DNA of 64,000 nt, from positions 248,001 to 312,000 of the forward strand of contig NW_009799179.1 of assembly GCF_000213175.1 (NCBI RefSeq), given 5' to 3'. Numbering within the stretch: position 1 is the stretch's first letter; each line of letters opens with the position of its first letter. The notes under the pieces were generated by a model. It searched no databases. It saw nothing but the letters and a program-made list of their open reading frames with translations, and had not been told where the DNA came from. This DNA comes from Neurospora tetrasperma FGSC 2508. Taxonomy: Eukaryota; Ascomycota; Sordariomycetes; Sordariales; Sordariaceae. A program made the translations under genes and the position numbers. Shown in pieces: positions 24,175-33,574 of the stretch.

Positions 24175-24599
24175 GGGCGTGATCCGTAGCGATTTTTTTT
24201 GGGCGTTTTCACCGGGTGAAAGGGCTGGTGAAAATCGTGGTCCCAAATATTTTTTTTCACTTTTATATCTTCTCACCGAGTGAACAAGACGTTGTAACCC
24301 GGTGAAAAGAAAACCTCCATTTTTTAACCTCCTAGCCAATTAGAACCCAAAACCACTTTTTCACCGGGTGAATAGAAAAAAAGATGTTTTGTAAGTTGCA
24401 TCAACCGCTGAATCCCCTAGAATAGTACTGAAGCCGATGTAACCAGCCCAACTCCAACGTCAAAATACTAGAAATACCATTTCCACCAAAATTTTAGCAA
24501 CCCGGTGAAAAAGCCTATACAATTGGTCCGTGCAACCTTTTCATCTGAAGTATTTTTTTTCCCGGTGAAAAAGTCCAAAAAAGGCTACGGATCACGCCC
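24175..24599. mobile_element. PIF/Harbinger-type MITE (425 bp)
   Basis: Terminal inverted repeats start GGGCGTGATCCGTAGC and end GCTACGGATCACGCCC, flanked by a 3-bp TTA duplication (24172-24174 and 24600-24602). GG-initial TIRs and a 3-bp TWA target site are typical of PIF/Harbinger. There is no transposase frame inside, so it is non-autonomous. The interior carries several copies of a near-palindromic CACCGGGTGAA word, some degraded, next to A- or T-runs. Both ends agree closely with each other, suggesting a fairly recent insertion. Confidence 0.85.
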
Positions 24600-24602
24600 T
24601 TA

Positions 24603-25453
24603 GTGTAAGGAATTCCATTAATCCCTTGCATATGAAGGAAAGATGCTTGAATCCTCCTGACAATCAAACAACCATTACGACTTAATGTTTGATATGTGCC
24701 AACAAGTCGCTGCCAGCCATCAAATTCGTTGAAGGTGAATTCCCGTTGAGGAACCGAGAAAAGAAGATGAACCGCGGGGGAAACTTCCATCGCGAACATT
24801 GAACGTCGTCGAATGTGGGACACTTGCCAAGCCTACAAGCGCGATGAACGCGGCTGACAAACGCTATCGATAATGAGCGAGGGCGCGCAACCAATGAACG
24901 AAGACGTCGTGCACCTTGGCTACGGCGTGCCCCACCGAGTTAAGCGACGCCGTTGTTTACATCGTGAGCGCCGAAAAAGGGGTTGAGAAAGCGGAATACA
25001 AATTTGATCGCTAGCACAACGTTCCATTGTTCACTACTCATATAAATAGAAAATTGATACCCCCGAAGATATTTTCGTTTCGATGACTGCAAAATGAACA
25101 TGGGCGGCTAGATGCACCTTCCTTACATAACATTGTACGTGCGTCTAGGATGGTCGGGTCAGGTGGGCTTGTGGGTCAGAACGGTTACGACTTCCCTTGG
25201 GTGTCCTCGGAGCAAACCTTTCCGTTGCATTCACGAAAGACAATAAGAGAATGTAAGATATGAGTCGTATTGTGGCGTGAAAATGTAAGACGAAGCGTGT
25301 GTTATACGGTCGACTTTCCTTCCATTGAGGTGTCGCTCCCAGTCGTTAGTGGGTCGGGTACCCCTTATGCCCGGGCCTGGTCTGAGGTCCTTCCGCCCCG
25401 CCGTCGTTCGCCCACCCCGCTACCCCGCGCCAAACCTGCCTACAAACCCGAGA
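24603..25453. other. Intergenic between MITE and TLE2
   Basis: About 0.85 kb. No coding or structured element could be supported. Confidence 0.5.
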
Positions 25454-25501
25454 AGGTGCCCTTGGGGTACATACATAAAGCACCTTAACAGGCTAACCTT
25501 C

Positions 25502-25612
25502 CGTGGTTGGCTGGTTAGTGTAATAGGCAACATCCCTGAGGTGGAATGATTTCACTTCTGATTGAGGTCCTTGAGGAAGATATTGGTTCGAATCCAATAC
25601 CGGGCAACCACG
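25502..25612 (+). ncRNA. TLE2: tRNA-like Pol III-type element
   Basis: A-box-like TGGTTAGTGTAATAGGC and a perfect B box GGTTCGAATCC are present, followed by T9 at 25617-25625, a strong Pol III terminator. The ends pair as CGTGGTTG with CAACCACG, continued by GCTGG with CCGGG(C), so the closing stem is longer than a 7-bp acceptor. The T-stem ATTGG/CCAAT is perfect. I could not place an anticodon loop with T33, with or without an intron, so I do not assign an amino acid. One base of the D-stem mispairs here but pairs in TLE3. Confidence 0.72.
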
Positions 25613-25631
25613 CTTCTTTTTTTTTGCACTT

Positions 25632-26722
25632 TATTCTCTGTTTATATTCCAGATCTTGATCCACACATCAATGCGTTTGTAGGCCAAGTCCCCACCCGGT
25701 ACCCACGCCAAGATCGTGTGACCTGGATGGATGACCACACGCACAGATGCAAAGTGGACGTACAAAAAGCATCTGCTGCACCTCTACAGCGTACATAATT
25801 TTTTCTTCTTTTCATCCTATAACAAACCAAAAATTCCTGCCAGCTATTTGAGCTTTACAGCTGCTACCCTTTTCTGGCTGTCAAAGATTTTTTTTTCTTC
25901 TTTTTTACGAAGTAATTCCATGTAGAATCAAGGCCCCGAACCGCTCGTCTTTTCAGCAAACCTTGATTGGAAAAGAAATAGATGCGAGGTTCCTATCGGA
26001 AAAAAAATGGGGCGTTGATTGGCTGGAAGAGATGAATTGTTTAAGAAGGAGCAATGGTGCAGATTGCAGATTTGAGACACGACCTCCCTTCCTTGAGTGG
26101 CCGAAGGAAGGATGGAGGAACCAAAAGACAATGAAAAGAGAGAAAGATGAAGGAAGAATACCACCGGAAGTCCATGATTTTCCGTGTTCAAGCTCTCTTT
26201 CAAAGGATGCTAGGACAGTCATCGGCTCGCAGTCTCATGTCCATGTGCGGAGAGATCCATGTTATTGTTCGTTCAGTGAGTGATCATTTCATCCCAACTC
26301 GCCACGTCTATCATTGCCCGAAAATAATGCCATTTTTGCCTGCCACATACTGTTGTTATCTTGCCGGTGTCGCATGCCTGCCTCGAGTTCCTTTCGCCAG
26401 AAGTTTGCCTCCGCGGGAACGCGTTACGATCCCGCCAACCCCCCATTCTCACGATAGCACGTTTGTTCTCTATCTCGGTTGTCTGAAACGCGTCTTGGAC
26501 AGTGTTCAAGGCATACAACAACGTTCACAACGCATATCGAGTTCATCACGTCAGTTACTGGGTCGTAGAAAATACGTTCTGTCGGCGAAGGGACTTCTTG
26601 CGCTCTTGATTTCAGACATTTTCGTGAGCAAAAAACGCGTAAGTCTTGGCTCAGTCTGCTTTGATCAAATCACTAGCCAGTTAAGCTGACATTGTTTTAT
26701 CCAGGTACACAAATCGTAAAAA
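25632..26722 (+). promoter_or_regulatory. RHL4 upstream region with a 5'-UTR intron (26639-26704)
   Basis: A textbook Neurospora-type intron of 66 nt lies just before the RHL4 start: GTAAGT at 26639, GCTGAC branch site near 26684 and CAG ending at 26704. The ATG follows 18 nt later in the context AAAAAATGTCC. The 180-codon frame at 26147-26689 crosses the donor and is not supported as a gene. Confidence 0.65.
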
Positions 26723-27988
26723 ATGTCCTCGAGCGAGGTGAAACCCAAGCGTGGGCCCCCCAGTCACACCCCGTCGCCTCGTTCTGACGGGAAGGATCCC
26801 AAGCGGCCGAAGCTCGATGGCCACCCGGTTATTGACCTAACCGGAGACTCGGAAGACGATGACGCCCCTCCCGCTTTGCGCCAACGCCTCCTCACCTCCT
26901 CCTTGCAGTCTCCTCTACCTGCCCCCGACGTTCAAGGCGATGCAAATGTCGATGACCGTGCCCCTGCGGCAGGCGCCAGCGCTGGCGACCATCAAGAACC
27001 CTTTGCCGACAACGAAGCCGGAGAACTTCTCGCTGTCCGTCCGGCTACGCCGGTAATGAGGAACTCTCCGCCCCAACCGGCTCCGATTGTCCAGCCTCCT
27101 CGAAGCTCTTCCCCCGAGCTGACGGCTATCGAGGTCGTCGACCTCACCGGTGGCGATTACGAGGAGCGTCAGAGATCCCCGCGCTCCCCCACCCCCTCAC
27201 TCGACTATCGGATTGCGCTGTGGACGCAGGAAACGCGCGAGTTTGCCGGCAGACTGATACTGGAGCCTCCCGAACATGCCCGTTTCTCCGCCCAAGAAGC
27301 ATGCAGGGGCCCTCTCTGGGTCGACAACGTCCCGCGGATAATCATTTTCTGCGACGGGTCGAGCAAGCTGACTCCGTTGATGACATGGGAGGGTACCAAT
27401 GGCGGCTATGGGGTTGTGCTTCGGGATCCATGGGCCGCTGCTAATGAAGAAAATGGTCAGGTGCAGGAGGCATTTGAGGTCTGCTCGTGGTCAATCCAAA
27501 AGATGTACTCCAGCAGCCAGGCTGAGCTGGCTGCCATCACTCAATCCATCGACACTTCGCTTCGTTTGCGGGAGAAGCACCGCCGCGCTCCCAAGTTTGA
27601 GGTGCGGATCTTTACCGACTCGAAAGAGTGTTGGCACCGGCTACGCAGGGGCCTAAACCAAAGGCCTGAAAGATTTTCTTTCAGACATACGGAGCCCATC
27701 CTCCGTGCCGTCGTCTGGTTGTCTCACCGTCTGAAAATTATGGGTGGCGACTTGGAGGTGCGTTGGAATCCTCGGCGATGCGCAATCGGTCCTGAGCTGG
27801 CTGATGATGCGGCAGGTGTTCATTATCGCGATGTCGATCCCGAGGTCTTTAATCAGCGAAACGTTCGGTTGCTTGAGCGAGATGGCATCTTGGGCATGGT
27901 CCACGAAGAAATTAGCGCCATTGTTCGGGAGCGTGTAACCCCTCCTCCGATGCCTTTTCCTTTGCCGGATTGGTTTGGTGAGAGATAA
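26723..27988 (+). CDS. RNase H-like family protein RHL4 with two SUMO-interaction-like motifs
   Basis: This is a 421-residue protein. The N-terminus has KPKR and KRPKLDG (residues 27-33), a Myc-like nuclear signal. VIDLTGDSEDDD (36-47) is a near-classic SUMO-interacting motif with an acidic flank, and EVVDLTGGD (137-145) is a second one. SPRSPTPSLDYRIALW is the family motif. The domain has IIFCDGSSKL (D211), GGYGVVLRDPW, QAELAAITQ (E268), IFTDSKE (D299), AVVWLSHRL, WNPRRCAIGPELADDAAG (D361) and ERDGILGMVHEE. All four RNase HI acids are present. A 5'-UTR intron precedes it. It lies between the inverted elements TLE2 and TLE3. Expected role: a nuclear RNA:DNA-hybrid or RNA nuclease, possibly recruited by SUMO. 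This is inferred from motifs only. Confidence 0.9.
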   Translation: MSSSEVKPKRGPPSHTPSPRSDGKDPKRPKLDGHPVIDLTGDSEDDDAPPALRQRLLTSSLQSPLPAPDVQGDANVDDRAPAAGASAGDHQEPFADNEAGELLAVRPATPVMRNSPPQPAPIVQPPRSSSPELTAIEVVDLTGGDYEERQRSPRSPTPSLDYRIALWTQETREFAGRLILEPPEHARFSAQEACRGPLWVDNVPRIIIFCDGSSKLTPLMTWEGTNGGYGVVLRDPWAAANEENGQVQEAFEVCSWSIQKMYSSSQAELAAITQSIDTSLRLREKHRRAPKFEVRIFTDSKECWHRLRRGLNQRPERFSFRHTEPILRAVVWLSHRLKIMGGDLEVRWNPRRCAIGPELADDAAGVHYRDVDPEVFNQRNVRLLERDGILGMVHEEISAIVRERVTPPPMPFPLPDWFGER

Positions 27989-28422
27989 CCTCGTGAAGGG
28001 ATCATTTTGTGTCTGTGGCAGAATCCGTTGTACAAATAGAGGTATTTTGTTGTAATACTTACTGGTATCCTTCAAAGCATAGAACCGGCGTTGGGGTGTT
28101 GGCCTTTTGGGAATGTTTTGTACTACTACTGTCATTATGATCGTTTTGTTTCTTCGTTGCTTTCTCTTGTGCCTTTCGGTCAATGTCCATTGGTAATACC
28201 TTCCTGCTCCGTGATGTGAACAGAAACACTATGAAAATAAGTCGCAAGAGCTATAATGGGCCATAAACATACGTTATGAGGGAAGGATGTAAGGTTGTAC
28301 GACTAGAAGAAAAGAAAAAGAGGTTATACCTGATCGTCATGAAAGGAAGGAGGTTCAATCTAGGAAGATCGATCCTTTGATTGAAATGAAGAAAGAACAA
28401 TGAAGGAAAACGTGCCAGAAAA
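27989..28422. other. RHL4 3' flank
   Basis: About 430 bp between the RHL4 stop and the TLE3 terminator run. No feature seen. Confidence 0.5.
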
Positions 28423-28438
28423 GTGCAAAAAAAAGAAG

Positions 28439-28549
28439 CGTGGTTGCCCGGTATTGGATTCGAACCAATATCTTCCTCAAGGACCTCAATCAGAAGTGAA
28501 ATCATTCCACCTCAGGGATGTTGCCTATTACACCAACCAGCCAACCACG
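28439..28549 (-). ncRNA. TLE3: tRNA-like Pol III-type element, inverted copy of TLE2
   Basis: It has the same 111-nt core as TLE2 on the opposite strand, with a single visible difference that makes the D-stem (GTTG/CAAC) perfect. The B box is GGTTCGAATCC. On the minus strand T8 (plus-strand A8, 28427-28434) follows as terminator. It faces TLE2 across RHL4, so transcription from both would converge on the gene. Confidence 0.72.
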
Positions 28550-28926
28550 GAAAGACGGCCAGTTAAGGTACCTTATGTAGCCCAAAGGCACCTTCCTTGG
28601 ATTGCATGCAGTTTCGGCGCTGGTTAGCGGGGCGAGCAAGCGACGGAAAGCGAAATATGAGGGGTACAGGTACTTCAGTCTTGTTCAGTTCCCCATTTTT
28701 TCCCGCCCCTCCATCCTCCATTCACTTCCAGTGCCATGCCATTTACCTCGCAAGTCTTAAATCTAGACCTCGCTCCTTTTCGCTACTAACCACTCGAGAT
28801 TTTGCACCATCATAATCAGTTGACGAGCTTCTTCGTCCTTCGCGACAGAAACCTCGGATATTTGTTCGGTCCTTCCCACCTTCCTCCCCGTTCTCTGACA
28901 AGTGCAATCCAAGAATCGGGAGGTAC

Positions 28927-29667
28927 TTGAAGTCTCGGGTCAAGGTGCCATTTGACCACATACATGAGGGTTTTCTGCTTCTTCCTATATCTAGCATCTC
29001 TCTACGTCTTCGCCCTCCCGTCATCTGTCCGCCTCTTGTCTGCCCTCTATCCCGCATCTACGTCAAAATCTCACCACTCTACGGCGTATACCTTGACAGT
29101 TCTAAACTAGAAGGTTCCACTGCCGAAGACTGGAGCGACATTCCGGCTCCTGCTTTGATATGGAGAAGTATTTCCACGATACAGAGCTACTTCACGTTTA
29201 CTTCCTCGACGCCGATCCGTCCGTCGACTTCAATATTAACCGTCTCCCTGTCGTTCATGAGACCCCTGGCGCCTTGTACGGCATCTGTACGGCGCTTGGC
29301 CAGCTCGTAGGTTCATTGTGCATTCCAGTTTTTCCTGACTCACCGCGGAATGCCTGCCGCTCATGGGAGTTCAGTAAGTCACAACGTATACGCTAGCTCA
29401 GCCAGTACAACTTGGCTCTCGGTCGACTTGCCCACCAACCCAACAACCTCCTCGTTGGTCAACATCTCCCACAGGCATCTCACCAGACAAAAACGCGATG
29501 CGGCCATCCACACAGTCAAAGAAGCTTGTGAAGAAGCCGAGGGTGAACTTGAATACCAGTTCAACCTATCCGCTGATGGATTGTGTATTCGGACGGGTAG
29601 CTGTACCCTAAGTACGGGGCAGAAGGGGTGTACGTTTCGGATTGAGAGACCCCTTCAGTATGAATAA
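28927..29667 (+). other. Possible unknown gene or relic between TLE3 and TLE4
   Basis: Three overlapping frames are unusually open here: 28927-29310, 29160-29396 (MEKYFHDTELLHVYFLDAD at its start) and 29350-29667. A GTAAGT donor-like site sits at 29374. Together they may be exons of one unrecognised gene or a decayed one. I found no family motif and no RNase H signature. I cannot fix a splice model. Confidence 0.3.
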
Positions 29668-30064
29668 TGAATGCCGTTCTCGCACCCTCTTGCAAACGAC
29701 GGACGCAATGTAAGGTCTTATATTCATGAAAGACTTACTCGGCCACGGTATCGATGTGGACAATTCCGTTATCCCCCGGGGACATTCTCACATGGCTTTG
29801 GGCCACAGTATGCCAGAGTACAACAGTTTGTGCTTTTACTTTTGCTCTTACCTTGTTCCTATTCTTGGGATCGGCGAGGATTGTCTACTTTACTATGGAT
29901 TTGCACTGCCTAGGTAGGTTGACTGAAGCGATGAAACAAGAAAGAGCCACAGGAGGGATGCCTTTTGCGAACTGTAGGTGATGGGGACACAGGTTCCGAT
30001 ATGGGCACAGGGCAAGGGGCATATAATCTTCCTTCAAGCACTAGCATCCAACAACCAAAATTCC

Positions 30065-30204
30065 GCTGGTAAATGGCCCCGTGGTGTAACGGTAGCATAT
30101 GTCAAGAGAAGTAGACGGTCCCAAGCCCAGGTAAGGCAGGCGTCGGCGAACCACCGACAGGTCCCAGGTTCAACTCCGGGCAGTGGCATCCAACATTTAC
30201 CAGC
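30065..30204 (+). ncRNA. TLE4: tRNA-like Pol III-type element with structured insert
   Basis: A perfect 11-bp outer stem, GCTGGTAAATG with CATTTACCAGC, encloses a tRNA-like D-arm (A box GTGGTGTAACGGTAGC) and a B box GGTTCAACTCC with a nearly complete T-stem. T6 at 30209-30214 follows. At the anticodon-arm position TGTC (30100-30103) pairs with GACA (30156-30159) around a 52-nt insert, which holds the shared core CCAAGCCCAGGTAAGGC. There is no usable anticodon, so it is not read as an ordinary tRNA gene. Confidence 0.75.
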
Positions 30205-30806
30205 ACGCTTTTTTGTGTCCTTTTGCCTTTATCCAGGGCTTTGCCTTACTCTAGAGTACCTTGCCTCGGTGCCTATTTGATATCTTTGCTGCATTTTTGT
30301 TCTTGCGCAATATCATGCTGTACCTTTTGCTGCTTCAGGTTATTGCATCGAAGGCGAGGTTTGACTGTGCTTCTAAGACACTTGTCCAGCTCATCACGAT
30401 ATCAAATGTATTCCGTTGGATTTGTAAGTGATTCTGGTATTTTCTTCTCACGATGTCACTCGACAGGGTGTTTCTGAGAAGAGGCCAAGGCCACCAACCA
30501 AGGGACATGATTTGCGCTCGACGATGATGAGAGAGAGATGATGAGAGAGAAAGGGCCCTACTTGTGATCGCGCCTTCCGTTGCGAATTTAGAACGGGATT
30601 GCTGCCTGCCCTTGCGTACGTCATCCCAACTTGTGTGGAAGAAACTTTGACCCGTGCTCTTATCGAGCCTTCCTTCACTCCCGACCCTTCACCTTTCAAC
30701 ACTTGTCTACTGTAGTAGGCAGCAGACGGGAAACGACAACAGGCAAAGTGGTCAACCGTCCCGGCTTGCCCCGCACTCTTGGACTTTACCGCGATACCCA
30801 GGGCAG

Positions 30807-30828
30807 TTTTTTTTTTTTTTTTTTTTTT
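30807..30828 (+). repeat. T22 homopolymer upstream of RHL5
   Basis: There are 22 consecutive T about 340 bp before the RHL5 start, in the same relative orientation as the T41 tract before RHL1. Confidence 0.9.
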
Positions 30829-31166
30829 CTTCTTTGCAAAATTTAGAGTTATTCCTTTCACGGGATGCGCCAGGCTGTTTTTATTCGCGTCCTCCTCAAC
30901 TCCACGTGGCAACAGGTACATTTGTATCACTGGGCCTCATTTTTGCTACCTCGACAGCAATTTATTCTTCTTTTCTGGGAATCACTGGACTCGTAGCGCC
31001 GTACGTCGCAAGATACATCATTCAAGGTGAGTAGCCATAGTCCAATTAGCGCCATCGAGGGGAATGATTCTCCATCACAGCTCCTTCCCCACAATCATGC
31101 CCTTTCTCTGCCAAAAACTAGAACAGTCCATTAGTCCTCCACCTATTCCAGCTTCAACCTCGAGAG

Positions 31167-32692
31167 ATGACACTTCCAAAGCGAGCCCGGAGCCCGGAGT
31201 TCATTGCTGATGCCGATGGAAATGTTTACAAACGCGTCAAGCTGGGACCAAAATCGTTCTATTGAATGGGAATACACCCGAAATTCCGCGAAAGGCCCTC
31301 GAGTTCGTCAAAGATCCCTCCGAGCAGACGCAACATGTCTCAAAGACTGTCGCGAATCCCAAAGATACCGTCGCCGACAGGTGTCCGACAGTTTCTGGAC
31401 CGACTCATACCGACCCTCGACCCCCTTCTTGCGCACTGCCTGCGCTACCTCCGCCTGAACTTCAGGGGTTGGCGATGCCTGGTGAGGCCAGGAGCAGGTC
31501 CATCGATCGCACAAGTCGCGTCGACAACGTAACGCCAACCCGCAAGCTTCCAGGCAGATCACCCTCGCCCAGTGGTGACGTTCGGATTCCCTTGTGGCGG
31601 AATGAGACTCGCGCCTTCAAATGCACATGTGAACTTCCGCCAAGAATCATTGGAAAGGAGTTAGCCGAAAGTGCGCATAATGCTGAGCTGTGGGTCGATG
31701 GTAAGCCACAGTTCAACCTATTTGTTGACGGGTCTCATAAGCCTTACGAGCCAAAGACCAAGGATCACAGACGACCAGAGTACCATTCATGGGGCTACGG
31801 CGGCTACGGTGTGGTTTTCCGTAACCCCTACCACGGAAAGGGGAGCGCCGAGTTCGACCACAACCACAACGATAACGCCAAGTCCAAGAGCCACACCAAG
31901 GAAGACGAGGACGAATTGGGACCAGGCCACTTTAGCAAGCGTTCCTGGAGATCCTATCGCGTGCTATCGATTGATCATGCAGAGTTGGCCGCCATCTTTC
32001 AAGGCCTTGCAACCTTCCTCACCTTGGTCAGACGACACAGACCTCCCTCCGGTACTTCCGTTTGTGTTTTCACGGACAGCTCAGACAGTGTCCGACGGCT
32101 ACGAAATAAGCGCGCACTTGCAGATGACGAGCCGGTATCTTTGCGCAACGCTCTTACCATGCCGCTGGTGCGTGCTATCATATGGTTGTCACACTGCATC
32201 TCCGACGAAGGGTGCGAGATCAAACTCCAATGGCTGCCAAGATGCTGTGTACGGGGGCACAAGCTGGCAGACAGGGCTGCAGGATCGTGGAGAAGAAAGA
32301 AAGCCGTCTTCTACCAGAAAAACAAGCCGCTTTGGCGGAGAGATGGCACTCTCGATGCGGTCCACGAAGACCTCATGAAGGTGGTCAAGCGGATCGAAGC
32401 CGGAGAACAGGCTCTTCTACCTCATTGGTCGGAGAGGAAGCATAAACCCAAGGAAAACAAGAATGATGAAGATATGTTGGAGAACTTTTCTGATTCAGCG
32501 GTACAGAAAGAGATTGAAAAGGATTCTGGGCTCATCGACACGCCTTCTAATAAGGATCAGGACTCTGCGTCCGTCATGATTCATGAGGATCCTATGGAGT
32601 CTTGGAAGACTCGTAAAGGGCCTAGACCTAAGGGTGAAAGGCCAAAGGAGCAAAGGGCTGGTAATTCCAGGAAAAACTGTCGCTGGAAATAG
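31167..32692 (+). CDS. RNase H-like family protein RHL5, start uncertain (frame change near the N-terminus)
   Basis: A family-type N-terminus, MTLPKRARSPEFIADAD then YKRVKLG (a Myc-like nuclear signal), is encoded from an ATG at 31167 but that frame stops at 31265. The main frame is open from 31211 to 32692, and its first ATG is at 31475 (405 residues). A frameshift, an unseen splice or a programmed slip would unite them; otherwise translation starts at 31475. The main frame has RSPSPSGDVRIPLW, LFVDGSHKP (Asp), GGYGVVFRNPYHGKG, HAELAAIFQ (Glu), VFTDSSD (Asp), AIIWLSHCISDEGCEIKLQW, GHKLADRAAG (Asp) and WRRDGTLDAVHED, so the RNase HI acids are complete. It is most similar to RHL6. The gene is enclosed by the facing elements TLE4 and TLE5. 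Confidence 0.85.
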
Positions 32693-33432
32693 CATGCACC
32701 GCTTCTCACAGTGCCCTGTTGGTGTCAAGATTACATGTTGGATTTCGTACGGACCTGAGTTCATTGCTATCAGTCCTTTGCACCTGGAATTATGGCGTAG
32801 AAGATACCCAGCGTTGATTTTCCGTACTTTGTAGCACAGCACGCTCGTTCCTCGCACTTCCGTTCCTGTCTATCATCAGAGGTAAACTCTGGGAGCCTGG
32901 GATGATCCCTGAAGGAATGTCGATAATGGTAATATACCTCTAGGGACAAAGACGGACTATGAATTGCCTTTCTCACACACATGCAGCATCATACTGCCCT
33001 GACTGTATGTGAAATGCAATCTCTCCAAGCAAACACTTCCAACACAGCTGGGCTCTTTCGGTGTTCGCGAAAAGGTACCAATGGAAAGCGCCCCAGAAGT
33101 CCAGCCTTTGTTGTTGTACAGACAGATCACTTCCACCGACTCGATCGGGGTGCAATTTGAATTGTGATAGTCCTGACACGCATGTACCAATTCCCCAACC
33201 TGGTTGGTGGCAAGTTCGGCACTCAAAAAAGTAGTGCGTGTCTGTACTTGCGGCGAGTGAATGCGCACTTTGGGAACATACACGCCTCTTCAGTCGCAAT
33301 AGCGATTTGCTTTACGTACAAAGCTAGTAAATGCACTCCTGTAGACAAAAAGGAACACCGAATATGAATCAGCAAGCAAACAGGGTGGAAGGTGAAAACG
33401 AAAGAAAAAAAAAGTACAATAAAATACGTAGT
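32693..33432. other. RHL5 3' flank
   Basis: About 0.74 kb up to TLE5. Short frames on the minus strand (32957-33299) show no recognisable motif. Confidence 0.5.
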
Positions 33433-33574
33433 GCTGGTAAATAGTGTTGGAATGCCACTGCCGGGAATCGAACCTCGGACGCGTTGGTCCGCTGGCCGCC
33501 TGCCTTACCTGGGCTTAGGATCGTTGCTTCTCTAACGTGTGCTACCATTACACCATAAGGCCACATTTACCAGC
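33433..33574 (-). ncRNA. TLE5: tRNA-like Pol III-type element, facing TLE4
   Basis: Read on the minus strand, the outer stem GCTGGTAAAT with ATTTACCAGC (10 bp) repeats that of TLE4. The A box is TGGTGTAATGGTAGCAC and the B box GGTTCGATTCC. The anticodon-arm helix is CGTT with AACG around a 48-nt insert holding CCTAAGCCCAGGTAAGGC. T9 (plus-strand A9 at 33405-33413) lies 20 nt downstream. Upstream of the stem both TLE4 and TLE5 have CATCCAACAAC. The helix sequence differs from TLE4 but pairing is kept. Confidence 0.75.

Larger units (their letters stand above)
25454..28602. repeat. Inverted-repeat cassette: TLE2 / RHL4 / TLE3
   Basis: The two ends (about 25454-25631 and about 28423-28602) are inverted copies. 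The 111-nt tRNA-like cores differ at one base by eye. Partial similarity continues about 50 nt outward (shared AAGGTGCC, TTGGG, GCACCTTAAC-like words) and inward through the T-run. The RHL4 gene lies between. No target-site duplication was found, so mobility is not shown. Arms this short are below the length RIP normally acts on, which could explain their preservation. Confidence 0.8.

Noticed and set aside
26147-26689. 180-codon frame upstream of RHL4
   Set aside because: It runs through a strong GTAAGT donor of a 5'-UTR intron and has no recognisable motif.
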